From: Rhodobacter sp.
GTDB taxonomy: Bacteria; Pseudomonadota; Alphaproteobacteria; Rhodobacterales; Rhodobacteraceae
Direction: 5' to 3'
Assembly (NCBI GenBank): GCA_022340385.1
Contig: JAJDOB010000277.1
Coordinates: 1 to 37,058 of the forward strand
DNA length: 37,058 nucleotides
Shown: positions 24,332-32,781 of the stretch, in pieces
Numbering within the stretch: position 1 is the first letter of the stretch
Layout: each line of letters opens with the position of its first letter
Notes under the pieces: model-generated
The model's input: only the letters and a program-made list of their open reading frames with translations
The model's database searches: none
What the model was told of the DNA's origin: nothing
Made by a program: the position numbers and the translations under genes

Positions 24332-25530
24332 CAGGCCTCGCCAATTCGGCGATTGTTCTGACCGCGACGCTTGCCATAGCGGCGCTGATGGTGTGGCCGC
24401 CACTGGCGCGGGCGGTGCTGTGGCGGGCGATGCTGACGCCGCTGGCCTCGATCATCGGCAGCGGGTTTCTGGTGCTCGGGCCGCTGCTGCTGCACGCCTA
24501 TGGCGCCTATGCGCCGCTGGCCATGCTGGGGCTCTGCGGGCTCGCCTATCTTTACGGGCACGTGATCCGGGGGAACATACACAGCCTTGATGCGGGCAGG
24601 CCGGACGCGCCGGCGATCCGGATGCTAGAGACCGCGTCCTCCTGGGCGCTGGCGTTGGCCTATGTGATCTCGGTCACCTATTACCTCAACCTGTTCGGGT
24701 CCTTCGGAGTCAGCCTGACGGACGAAGATCCGCTGAACGCGCGCATCCTGACATCGGCGGTGCTGGTCATGGTGGGCGCGGTCGGCGCGATCCGGGGGTT
24801 TCAAGGGCTGGAACGGCTGGAGCAGGTGTCTGTCGGGCTGAAGCTGGCAATCATCGGCGGGTTGCTGGCCGGGTTCCTGATGTTCTTCTTCGAACAGGTC
24901 GGCGCCGCAGGTCTGGTGGCGAACCCGGTCGGTGTCTCGGGGATATCGGCGTTGACGCTGGGCTTTGGCCTGCTGATCACCGTGCAGGGGTTCGAGACCT
25001 CGCGCTATCTGGGGGCCGAATATTCGGCCGGGGTGCGGATCAGCTCGATGCGATTGGCACAGCTTCTGGCCTCGGCCATCTACCTGACCTACGTGGTGCT
25101 GATCGCCTATGTCTTTCCGGTGGATCAGGTGGCGACCAATGAAACCGCGATCATCGGGCTGACAGTACGGGTCGCGCCGGTGCTGCCGGTGCTGCTGGTT
25201 GCCGCCGCGCTGGCGGCGCAGCTGTCGGCGGCGCTGGCCGATACAGGAGGCTCTGGCGGGCTGGTGCATGAACTGAGCGGCGGGCGTATTCCTCCGGCGC
25301 TGGCCTATGTGCTGCTGGCGGCGGCGGGCCTTGCAATGACCTGGTCGCTGAACGTGTTCGAGATCATCGCCTGGGCCTCGCGCGCCTTTGCGCTGTACTA
25401 CGCGCTGCAGGCGGCAATCGGCTTTGCCGTCGCCCGAAAGCAGGGCGTCCGGGTCGGTTCGCAGGCCTTGTATATCGCGCTGGCCATTCTGGGCCTGGCC
25501 ATCGCCGGTTTCGGCACGACGGTCGAGTGA
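24328..25530 (+). CDS. Multi-span membrane protein, possible APC-type transporter
   Basis: A 400-aa, highly hydrophobic protein with about eleven or twelve predicted helices. The segment LASIIGSGFLVLGPLLL (about residues 38-54) resembles the unwound GSG region of helix 1 in amino acid-polyamine-organocation (APC) transporters. QGFETSRYLGAEYS (about 222) looks like the helix 6 FE-x-x-R region of the same fold. I do not recognise a characterised family. The GTG start overlaps the ThDP enzyme stop by four bases, so it is translationally coupled. A transporter for the substrate of that enzyme is a reasonable inference, no more. Confidence 0.7.
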   Translation: MTGLANSAIVLTATLAIAALMVWPPLARAVLWRAMLTPLASIIGSGFLVLGPLLLHAYGAYAPLAMLGLCGLAYLYGHVIRGNIHSLDAGRPDAPAIRMLETASSWALALAYVISVTYYLNLFGSFGVSLTDEDPLNARILTSAVLVMVGAVGAIRGFQGLERLEQVSVGLKLAIIGGLLAGFLMFFFEQVGAAGLVANPVGVSGISALTLGFGLLITVQGFETSRYLGAEYSAGVRISSMRLAQLLASAIYLTYVVLIAYVFPVDQVATNETAIIGLTVRVAPVLPVLLVAAALAAQLSAALADTGGSGGLVHELSGGRIPPALAYVLLAAAGLAMTWSLNVFEIIAWASRAFALYYALQAAIGFAVARKQGVRVGSQALYIALAILGLAIAGFGTTVE

Positions 25531-25707
25531 TCGTTTCCGATGTTCTTGCCTTGGGCGGATGCGGACGGCAGACTGCGGCGAATTCAACCAGAGGGTAACA
25601 GGTTTTGGAAAAGCGGTATCAGGTCTTCTTTTCGAACACGATTCAGGATTTGCAGAACGCCCGGCCTGTGATGCGGTTGCGTCTGAGTGCCAATCAAACA
25701 AACCTGT

Positions 25708-25724
25708 GTGCCCTGCAAGGGCAC
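25708..25724. other. Perfect GTGCCCT/AGGGCAC hairpin in a convergent gap
   Basis: The 225-base gap between the membrane protein and cobO (convergent) holds a 7-bp perfect stem with a three-base GCA loop and no T-run. It lies 32 bases past the cobO stop on the minus strand. A plus-strand frame across it reads CVPCKGTPLD (see findings). Nothing else was recognised in the gap. Confidence 0.5.
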
Positions 25725-25755
25725 TCCGCTGGATCAGGCTGCCATCGCAGCAGGT

Positions 25756-26364
25756 CTAAAACTCCACCCCGATCTGCGCCTTGATTCCCGACCGGAACGG
25801 GTGCTTGACCAGTTCCATCTCGGTCACCAGATCGGCGGCTTCGATCAGGTCGGCGTGGGCGTTGCGGCCCGTCAGCACCACATGCGTCATCGCGGGTTTT
25901 TCGTCGCGCAGGAACGCCACCACCTCGGCGATATCCAGATAGTCATAGCGCAGGGCGATGTTGATCTCGTCCAGCAGCACCATCTTGTTGGCCTCATCCC
26001 GGATCAGTTCCTTGGCCTTGGCCCAGGCGGCCTGGGCCATTTCGGTGTCGCGGGTCTTGTCCTGGGTTTCCCAGGTAAAGCCCTCTCCCATGGTGTGAAA
26101 GGCGCATTCATCGCTGAATTTCGACAGGATCAGATCGCGCTCGCCGGTCGACATCCCGCCCTTGATGAACTGCACCACGGCGCATTGCATGCCGTGGGCA
26201 ATGCAGCGAAAGATCATCCCGAAAGCGGCAGAGCTTTTGCCCTTGCCCTTGCCGGTATGGACGATGATCAGGCCCTTCTTGTCGGTCTTGGTTGCCATGA
26301 TCTTGTCGCGCGCGGCCTTCTTCTTGGCCATCTTCATTGCGTGGCGTTCGGTGTCTTCGGTCAT
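25756..26364 (-). CDS. cobO: Cob(I)yrinic acid a,c-diamide adenosyltransferase
   Basis: A 202-aa CobA/CobO/BtuR-type enzyme that transfers the 5'-deoxyadenosyl group of ATP to cob(I)alamin precursors. The P-loop is HTGKGKGKS (36-44) followed by SAAFGM. Other marks are VVQFIKGGMSTGER, the GEGFTWETQD segment, LLDEINIALRYDYL and the ending HPFRSGIKAQIGVEF. The N-terminal 30 residues are basic, as usual for CobO. The start has a GGAGAG site. It is on the same strand as cobN but separated from it by a plus-strand lipoprotein gene and a GNAT, so it is probably transcribed separately. No riboswitch was seen in its own leader. Confidence 0.95.
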   Translation of the reverse strand: MTEDTERHAMKMAKKKAARDKIMATKTDKKGLIIVHTGKGKGKSSAAFGMIFRCIAHGMQCAVVQFIKGGMSTGERDLILSKFSDECAFHTMGEGFTWETQDKTRDTEMAQAAWAKAKELIRDEANKMVLLDEINIALRYDYLDIAEVVAFLRDEKPAMTHVVLTGRNAHADLIEAADLVTEMELVKHPFRSGIKAQIGVEF

Positions 26365-26474
26365 GGGCTCTCCGCTGGGCGCTGTTTGGGTGTGCTATAC
26401 ATGCGCGGTCTGGTCGGGCAATGCAAACCCCGGTTGCGGGGCAAGACCGGGGCGATCCGGAATCCGGCGCCCGG

Positions 26475-26489
26475 TTAACCTGGCCTTAA
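26475..26489 (+). promoter_or_regulatory. CtrA-type binding site (TTAA-N7-TTAA)
   Basis: TTAA (26475-26478), seven bases, TTAA (26486-26489), in the context GTTAACCTGGCCTTAACC. This equals the full consensus of the alphaproteobacterial cell-cycle regulator CtrA. It is 25 bases upstream of the lipoprotein ATG, where it would overlap a promoter. It is also in the shared region with the divergent cobO. TTAA is rare in this high-GC sequence, and I found no second full site in the window. Confidence 0.6.
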
Positions 26490-26514
26490 CCACGTCGCCG
26501 TCAGGCTGCTGCCC

Positions 26515-26940
26515 ATGCCAAGGTGGTGGTCTTTCATCCTGTTCATGGCGCTTGTCATCGGGCTTGCCGGCTGTGACAGCCCGAGCATGGCGTTTCAGGG
26601 CGTGCCGGCGACGCGGATTACCGTTGCGGGGGCGGCATTCTCGGTGCACCACACCCGCCATGAGGCAGAGGCGATCGGCCTGACATTCCAGCCCGGCGCG
26701 CGGCGGCGGACCAACGTGATCCGGGGTGTCGCCGCGATCGAGGCGGTCTCAGGCTGCCCGGTCGTGGTCAGATCGGTGCGCGGCGATGCCAATATCGTTG
26801 CCGCCGATCTGAACTGCGCCGGTGTGCCCGCGCGGGTGATACGGGACCGGGCGGAACTGGATTGTCTGGGCCACGAGGTTGGCGGTATCGCCGGCGACGG
26901 GCTGATCGAGATCGATTGCGAGATCCGCCGCAGGCGCTGA
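26515..26940 (+). CDS. Predicted lipoprotein of unknown function
   Basis: A 141-aa protein with a short signal peptide (MPRWWSFILFMALVIG) and the lipobox LAGC (Cys about residue 20). The mature part is mostly beta-like and Ala/Val/Arg-rich, with four further cysteines (in SGCPVVV, DLNCAG, LDCLGHE and IDCEI) that could form two disulfides in the periplasm. The residue after the lipid-bearing cysteine is Asp, which favours inner-membrane retention in enterics, but this rule may not hold here. No family is recognised. A CtrA-type site lies just upstream, hinting at cell-cycle or motility-linked expression. It is convergent with the GNAT/cobN genes. Confidence 0.72.
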   Translation: MPRWWSFILFMALVIGLAGCDSPSMAFQGVPATRITVAGAAFSVHHTRHEAEAIGLTFQPGARRRTNVIRGVAAIEAVSGCPVVVRSVRGDANIVAADLNCAGVPARVIRDRAELDCLGHEVGGIAGDGLIEIDCEIRRRR

Positions 26941-26955
26941 GGCGCGCGCAGGGTC

Positions 26956-27411
26956 TCACAAGGTCTTGCGGAAACTGACAACGTCGCCCTCGCCGGGCAA
27001 GGCCGTGAACCCCATATGCCCGAAAAGCGCGTGCAGGCGGGTCAGCGCGCGCCCGGTGTCGAGGGTCAGCGCCCGGCAGCCTTTCGAAAGCGCCTCGGCT
27101 TCGGCGGCCCGCATCAGTGCCTGCGCCAGGCCCTGACCGCGCTGCGACGCGTCAACCGCCAGCCAGCCGGCATACAGCGCGTCCGCGAAATCGCGCGACG
27201 GACGGGTGAACAGGCAGGCGACCGGGCGGTCCCTGTCGTGAACCAGAAACACCGCGCCCCTGGTCGCGGCGCCCGCAAGGTCGTCGGCGGTCAACGCCAT
27301 CGCCGCCGCTTCGTGCCCCAGAACCGGCGTCATATAGGCGAATGCGGCATGGATCAGCGCCGCGACTTCGGGCCAATGCGGATAATCGGGCGGCGCGCGA
27401 AACGGGGTCAT
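26956..27411 (-). CDS. GNAT-family N-acetyltransferase, coupled to cobN
   Basis: A 151-aa acetyltransferase-like protein. The acetyl-CoA loop is SQRGQGLAQALMRAAE (about residues 91-106), the R/Q-x-x-G-x-G/A type, preceded by the AGWLAVD beta strand. LTLDTGRALTRLHALFGHMGF follows. The start at 27411 overlaps the cobN stop by four bases (ATGA), indicating translational coupling to the cobaltochelatase gene. The acceptor is unknown. It is distinct from the second GNAT upstream of cobN by sequence, so recent duplication is unlikely. Confidence 0.83.
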   Translation of the reverse strand: MTPFRAPPDYPHWPEVAALIHAAFAYMTPVLGHEAAAMALTADDLAGAATRGAVFLVHDRDRPVACLFTRPSRDFADALYAGWLAVDASQRGQGLAQALMRAAEAEALSKGCRALTLDTGRALTRLHALFGHMGFTALPGEGDVVSFRKTL

Positions 27412-30400
27412 CGCAGGCTGTCGATCAGACCGCGCGCCGAGTTCGAGCGTGGCACCCAAAGCCCGCGATCAATGGCTTCGGCCAGCCGCGCGGCGATTTC
27501 GCGCAACGCCGGGCTGTTGTGGGTTTCGATGAAATCCCGGGTCGCGTCGTCTTCCAGAAACGCCGCGTGCACCAGATCGAAATGATGTCCCTTCACGGCC
27601 CCGGTGGTGGCGGCAAAGGCGAACAGATAATCGACCGTGGCGGCGATCTCGAATGCGCCCTTGTAGCCGTGCCGCTTGACGCCCTCGATCCATTTCGGAT
27701 TGACCACGCGGGATCGCACGACACGGCCGATTTCATCGTCCAATGTTCGGATCACCGGGCGTTCGGGGCGCGAATGATCGTTGTGATAAACCGGGCGGTC
27801 CTGACCCTGGAGGGTCGACACCGCCGCCGCCGCACCGCCTTCGAACTGATAGTAGTCATCCGAGTCGAGCAGATCGTGTTCCCGGTTGTCCTGGTTCTGC
27901 ACGATGGCCTCGGTCTGGCGAAGGCGCTGGCGAAAGGCGTCCTGATCCTGCCGCCCCTCGTCGCCGGCGCCATAGGCATAGCTGCCCCATTCGATATAGG
28001 CCGCCGCCAGATCCGCCTTGTCGGCCCAGAGCCGCTCGTCGATCATGGCCTGCAACCCCGCGCCATAGGCCCCGGGTTTGCTGCCGAATACACGGGTCGT
28101 ACTGCCTTCGGCGCGGGCGCGGATGGCAGCGGGGTTGATGTCTTCGGGCTCGTCTAGCGCCATGACCGCGCGCGCGGCGCTGTCGACCAGCGCCATCTGC
28201 TGGGGAAAGGCGTCGCGGAAAAACCCGCTGACGCGCAGCGTGACATCGACGCGGGGCCGGCCCAGCGCCGTGTGCGGGATCACCTCGAACCCGGTGACGC
28301 GGCGATTGGCGCTGTCCCATTGCGGTCTCACGCCCATCAGCGCCAGGCATTGCGCGATATCGTCGCCGCCGGTGCGCATGTTGGCGGTGCCCCAGGCGGT
28401 CAGCAACATCGTGCGGGGCCAGTCGCCGTGGGTCTGAAGATGCTTTTCAATCAGCAGGTTGGCCGACTTCCAGCCCAGCGCCCACGCGGTCGGCGTCGGT
28501 ATGGCGCGGCTGTCGACGCTGTAGAAGTTGCGCCCGGTCGGCAGGGTGTCGGGCCGCCCGCGCGTCGGCGCACCGGACGGACCGGGCGCGACGAACCGCC
28601 CGGCAAGGCCGGTCAGCAGGCCGGCGTTTTCGGCCGGGCCGCACTGCCGGATCGCGGGCAGAATTTCGGCATGCAGGCTTTCCAGCACCAGCGCGGTTTC
28701 GCGAAAATGCCTTGGGGTTTCGGACCATTTCACTGCCAGTTGCGCCAGCTTTTCCAGGCGCTCCACCGTGTCGCCCGCCGTGCGCCAGGGGTCGGCGACA
28801 CCGCCGGCCGACCACAGGAACTTGTGCTTCGGTCCGGTCCAGGGCGCGGACATGTCACAATCCAGCGGGTCGAAATCCGCCGCCTTGATCCCGCAGTCCA
28901 GCGCCAGCGCGCGGATCAGCGAGGCATTGCCCCGCCCGCCCTCGCCGCGTGGCACCCGCAGCAGGGCAATCGCCAGATCGCGTTCAAGATCGCCCTCGGG
29001 GCTTTGCCCGAATATGTGCAGCCCGTCGCGGATCTGCGCCTCTTTCAGCTCGCACAGATAGGCGTCAAGCTTGGCCAGATCGGTGGTTTCATCCTCGCCG
29101 GTCATGCCGGAATCGACGTCCAGCCCGGTGGCGCTGGTCAGGGTCAGGATCTCTCGGCGCAGGTGGCTGATCCGGCGCGGGTCCACACCGGCGGCTTCGA
29201 AATACTCGTCCACCAGCGCCTCCAGATCACGCAGCGGCCCGTAGGTTTCCGCCCGGGTAAGCGGCGGCGTCAGATGGTCGATGATCACCGCCTGCGACCG
29301 GCGCTTGGCCTGCGTGCCCTCGCCGGGATCGTTCACGATGAACGGATATAGATGCGGCAGCGGGCCCAGCACCGCCTCTGGCAGGCAGGTCTGGCTGAGG
29401 GCCAGCGCCTTGCCGGGCAGCCATTCCAGGTTGCCGTGCTTGCCCATATGCACGATGGCGTCGGCGCGGAACTGATGGCGCAGCCAGAAATAGAAGGCCA
29501 GGTAGTTGTGCGGCGGCACCAGATCGGGGGAATGGTAGGTGTCGGTCGGGTCGATGTTATAGCCGCGCGCGGGTTGCAGGCCGACCGCGACATTGCCGAA
29601 TTCCAGCACCGAAAGCTTGAAGCGGCCACAATCGACCTCGCCGGGTTCAAAGAACGGATCCGCCTCGGGCCGGCCCCAGCGCTCCTCGATCTTGCTGCGC
29701 AGGTCATAGGGCAGCTGGCCATAGTCGATCTGGTAGTCCGACATCATCAGGTCGACACCACCGCTGCGCCGCGCGCGGTCGGTCAGCCAGTTGGTCGGCC
29801 CGGCCATGATCTGCGCCATCAGGGCGTCGCTGTCTGCCGGGATGCCGGAAACCTTGTAGCCATTCCCGGCCAGCGATTTCAGCGTGCCGACCGTGGCGGC
29901 GGGCGTGTCCAGACCGACGCCGTTTGCCAGCCGCCCGTCCTTGTTGGGGTAGTTGGCAAGGATCAGCGCGACCTTGCGGTTCGCCGGGTCGGTCCGGCGC
30001 AGCCTTGCCCAGTTCGCGGCCAGTTGCGCAACGAAATCAACCCGGTCGCCGACCGCGCGGTAGGCAGAGATGGGGCATTCGGTGGCCTCGTCGAAATAGG
30101 CCAGACCCTTGAAACTGATCGCGCGGGACAGGATGCGGCCATCGACCTCGGGCAGGGCGACATTCATCGCGATATCGCGTGCGGACAGGCCGGAAAGACC
30201 GTCGGCCCAGGCCGCTTCGGATGACGCCGAAAGAACCACCTGAAACACCGGCGCCTTGTTGGATGCTGCTGAATTCAGCGGGTTTTCCGGCACAGTGTCG
30301 CCATGTGGCGAGCCGACCGCAAAGCTGGTGCAGTTCAGGATCACATCCGGCGGCGCCGCCGTGAAGATCTGCGCCAATGTGGCGGCACTGACCGGATCCT

Positions 30401-31142
30401 TCAGGCTTGCGACAAACACCGGTAGCGGGTTCAGGCCCTGCCGCAACAGCGATTTCGTCAGCCGGTTGATCGGGTTCAGCCCGGCGCCCTGCACCAGCGC
30501 GCGGTAGAACACCAGCGGCACCACCGGGGCGCCGTCGGTCCAGTTCTGGCGCAGGCTTTGCAGGTCGCTTATGCCGGCGCCGGGCCAGTAGACGCCGGCG
30601 CGCAACAGCGACCGGACCTGCAACGGAATATCGCCGGGCCTGCGCCGCGCTTCCGGCCCCGGCAGCATCCAGCGGGCGTAGCGCAGGAAGTTCGCGGCGT
30701 TTTCCGGCCCGCCCTCGACCATGTAGGACCACAGCGCGTCATAATCCGCGCCGCTGACGGTCGACAGTTCGCGCAGTTCCGGATCGGGCCTGTCATCGCC
30801 GGGCAGCAGCGCCAGCGGCACCCCGGTGGCATGGCAATGGGCGGCGTATTGCTCGGCGCCGTAGCGCCAGTATCCCATGCCGCCAAGCACCCGGGCGATG
30901 ACCAGTTTCGATCGTGTCGCGCAGTTTTCTATGTGCAGGTCGACCGACATCGGGTGACGCAGGTGGTTGAGGCTGGCCAGCCGCAGCGTCGGCGGGTCTT
31001 CGATTTCGCTGCGCGCCTCTGACAGGGCGGCCAGTTCGGTGTCGGCGGCCGAGATGAAGATCACCTCGGCCGGGGTCTGGCCCAGATCGACGGGTTCGGT
31101 TCCGTCGTCGATTGCCCCGGGGGTTGCGGCAAGCAGGTGCAT
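27408..31142 (-). CDS. cobN: Cobaltochelatase large subunit CobN (aerobic pathway)
   Basis: A 1244-aa protein, the normal length for CobN. With CobS and CobT it inserts Co2+ into hydrogenobyrinic acid a,c-diamide using ATP; it resembles the ChlH subunit of magnesium chelatase. Recognisable segments are KVALILANYPNKDGRLANGVGLDTPA, ADAIVHMGKHGNLEWLPGKALALS, LYPFIVNDPGEGTQAKRR and WGTANMRTGGDDIAQCLALMGVRP. NPKWIEGVKRHGYKGAFEIA is near the C-terminus. The frame extends upstream to 31415, but ATG 31142 has a GAGGGG site and matches family starts. cobS and cobT are not in the window. It belongs to the minus-strand cobalamin unit downstream of the riboswitch. Confidence 0.97.
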   Translation of the reverse strand: MHLLAATPGAIDDGTEPVDLGQTPAEVIFISAADTELAALSEARSEIEDPPTLRLASLNHLRHPMSVDLHIENCATRSKLVIARVLGGMGYWRYGAEQYAAHCHATGVPLALLPGDDRPDPELRELSTVSGADYDALWSYMVEGGPENAANFLRYARWMLPGPEARRRPGDIPLQVRSLLRAGVYWPGAGISDLQSLRQNWTDGAPVVPLVFYRALVQGAGLNPINRLTKSLLRQGLNPLPVFVASLKDPVSAATLAQIFTAAPPDVILNCTSFAVGSPHGDTVPENPLNSAASNKAPVFQVVLSASSEAAWADGLSGLSARDIAMNVALPEVDGRILSRAISFKGLAYFDEATECPISAYRAVGDRVDFVAQLAANWARLRRTDPANRKVALILANYPNKDGRLANGVGLDTPAATVGTLKSLAGNGYKVSGIPADSDALMAQIMAGPTNWLTDRARRSGGVDLMMSDYQIDYGQLPYDLRSKIEERWGRPEADPFFEPGEVDCGRFKLSVLEFGNVAVGLQPARGYNIDPTDTYHSPDLVPPHNYLAFYFWLRHQFRADAIVHMGKHGNLEWLPGKALALSQTCLPEAVLGPLPHLYPFIVNDPGEGTQAKRRSQAVIIDHLTPPLTRAETYGPLRDLEALVDEYFEAAGVDPRRISHLRREILTLTSATGLDVDSGMTGEDETTDLAKLDAYLCELKEAQIRDGLHIFGQSPEGDLERDLAIALLRVPRGEGGRGNASLIRALALDCGIKAADFDPLDCDMSAPWTGPKHKFLWSAGGVADPWRTAGDTVERLEKLAQLAVKWSETPRHFRETALVLESLHAEILPAIRQCGPAENAGLLTGLAGRFVAPGPSGAPTRGRPDTLPTGRNFYSVDSRAIPTPTAWALGWKSANLLIEKHLQTHGDWPRTMLLTAWGTANMRTGGDDIAQCLALMGVRPQWDSANRRVTGFEVIPHTALGRPRVDVTLRVSGFFRDAFPQQMALVDSAARAVMALDEPEDINPAAIRARAEGSTTRVFGSKPGAYGAGLQAMIDERLWADKADLAAAYIEWGSYAYGAGDEGRQDQDAFRQRLRQTEAIVQNQDNREHDLLDSDDYYQFEGGAAAAVSTLQGQDRPVYHNDHSRPERPVIRTLDDEIGRVVRSRVVNPKWIEGVKRHGYKGAFEIAATVDYLFAFAATTGAVKGHHFDLVHAAFLEDDATRDFIETHNSPALREIAARLAEAIDRGLWVPRSNSARGLIDSLR

Positions 31143-31239
31143 CAGATGTCCCCTCGCATACACGGGTCGATCCGTGCAAGGGGCCGGCCCTTCGCGCTTT
31201 CCGACGTATGTCTGGCAGGGTGAAGCATGGGAGAGCCGC

Positions 31240-31707
31240 CTATCCGAGGGGTTTTTCCATGAACAGGCTGATCGGGTCGTCAGGGTAGTCGCCAAAAGGC
31301 CCCCTGAGCGCGAAACCTGCGCGTCGGTAAAGGCGATGCGCGGCGTGCAGGCTGTTTCCGGTTTCCAGACGAAGCACCGGCAGACCCTGCGCGCGGGCCT
31401 CTGTTTCGATGGCATTCAGCAGCGCCGCGCCGGTGCCGGTGCCGCGCGCGTCGGGGGCGACGAACATGGATTTTATCTCGCCGTAGCCGGTCTTGTTGGC
31501 GAGCGCGCCGGTGCCGAGGATCGTGTCGCCATGATGGGCGGTGAAAAAGGTGATTTCGGGCACGCAGAGATCGTCGATCGAGAGATAGTGGTTGGAGTCC
31601 GACGGGAACAGCGACTCCATCAGCGCATGACTGGCTTGCAGCAGTGCGGTGGCCTGGGGATGGCGCGGGTCGCCGATCCTGACCGCGACGGGTTTCGGAT
31701 TTGTCAT
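31240..31707 (-). CDS. GNAT-family N-acetyltransferase, coupled to cobW
   Basis: A 155-aa acetyltransferase with the motif DARGTGTGAALLNAIETEAR (about residues 87-106) and KSMFVAPDARG just before it. LRLETGNSLHAAHRLYRRAGF is the usual motif B region. It ends in FGDYPDDPISLFMEKPLG, a common ending in putative GNATs that resemble PhnO/YjaB relatives. The start overlaps the cobW stop by four bases (ATGA), and cobN follows after 97 bases. The position suggests co-regulation with cobalt handling; acceptor unknown. Confidence 0.88.
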   Translation of the reverse strand: MTNPKPVAVRIGDPRHPQATALLQASHALMESLFPSDSNHYLSIDDLCVPEITFFTAHHGDTILGTGALANKTGYGEIKSMFVAPDARGTGTGAALLNAIETEARAQGLPVLRLETGNSLHAAHRLYRRAGFALRGPFGDYPDDPISLFMEKPLG

Positions 31708-32768
31708 GCGGTCAGCGCGGCGGTGATCGCGGCCCGGTCCAGCCCGGTCTGGCCGATGACGACAAGCCGGGTCTCTCGCGGCTCGCCAACGGCCAGGGGC
31801 CGGTCGAAATAGGTGTCGATGCGCGGGCCGACAGCTTGCAGGGTCAGCCGCATCGGTTTGCCGGCAACGGCGGCAAAGCCCTTGAGGCGCAGGATATCAT
31901 GGGCGCGGATCGTGTCGGCGACCTGACGGGCGAAACCCGCTGCGTCGATGATTTCGGGGCGGGTGACCACGAAGGATTCGAATTCGTCATGGCCGTGCTC
32001 GTGCTCGTGGTCATGGTGATCGTCGTCGGCATCGTCGTGATGGTGGTGATGCAGTTCGTGGCGCGCCGAAATATCGTCTTCGGCGGCCTGACCGCGACCC
32101 AGCAGCACATCGACCGGCAGGACACCCATAGAGGTTTTCACGACCTGCACGCCGGCTCGGCTGTCGCGGGTCAGACGGTCCGACAGGTTGTCGGTCTGGG
32201 TCGCGTCCAGCAGATCGGTCTTGTTGATGACGATCATGTCGGCGCAGGCGATCTGATCCTCGAACAGCTCTGACAGCGGCGTTTCGTGATCCAGATTGTC
32301 ATCCATCGCGCGCTGGGCATCGACGGCGGCGGTGTCATGTGCGAACTGGCCGTCGTTGACCGCCTTGCCGTCGACCACGGTGACGACGCTGTCAACGGTG
32401 ACGCGGGTGCTGATCTCGGGCCAGTTGAAGGCACGCACCAGCGGCTGCGGCAAGGCCAGCCCGCTGGTCTCGATGACGATGTGATCGGGCGGGTTGGGCC
32501 GGTCGAGCAGTTTCTGCATGGTGGGCACGAAATCTTCGGCCACGGTGCAGCAGATACAGCCGTTGGACAGTTCCATCACGTCGTCTTCGGTGCAGGTCGC
32601 ATCGCCGCAACCCTTCAGGATGTCGCCGTCGACGCCAAGGTCGCCGAATTCATTGATGATCAGCGCGATGCGGCGGCCGTTGGCATTGGCCAGCATGTGC
32701 CGGATCAGGGTGGTCTTGCCCGAGCCGAGAAAACCTGTGACGACGGTGGCGGGAATCTTAACGGGCAT
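31704..32768 (-). CDS. cobW: CobW-type GTPase (COG0523 metallochaperone)
   Basis: A 354-aa G3E-family GTPase. Walker A is GFLGSGKTT (12-20). The metal-binding CxCC motif is GCICCT (Cys71, 73, 74), and the GTP-specificity motif is NKTD (182-185). A His/Asp-rich loop (about 237-260, HELHHHHHDDADDD and on) would bind cobalt or zinc. The C-terminal CobW_C domain follows. CobW proteins are thought to deliver Co2+ to the aerobic cobaltochelatase, which matches the nearby cobN. The frame extends upstream to 32930, but homology starts at MPVKIPATVVTGFL. Its start codon directly abuts the divergent DUF1636 gene. Confidence 0.95.
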   Translation of the reverse strand: MPVKIPATVVTGFLGSGKTTLIRHMLANANGRRIALIINEFGDLGVDGDILKGCGDATCTEDDVMELSNGCICCTVAEDFVPTMQKLLDRPNPPDHIVIETSGLALPQPLVRAFNWPEISTRVTVDSVVTVVDGKAVNDGQFAHDTAAVDAQRAMDDNLDHETPLSELFEDQIACADMIVINKTDLLDATQTDNLSDRLTRDSRAGVQVVKTSMGVLPVDVLLGRGQAAEDDISARHELHHHHHDDADDDHHDHEHEHGHDEFESFVVTRPEIIDAAGFARQVADTIRAHDILRLKGFAAVAGKPMRLTLQAVGPRIDTYFDRPLAVGEPRETRLVVIGQTGLDRAAITAALTA

Positions 32769-32781
32769 GAGGGGCGGCCTT

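Noticed and set aside
25708-25724. Intrinsic terminator for cobO or the membrane protein
   Set aside because: Perfect short stem but no T-run on either strand; listed only as a hairpin.
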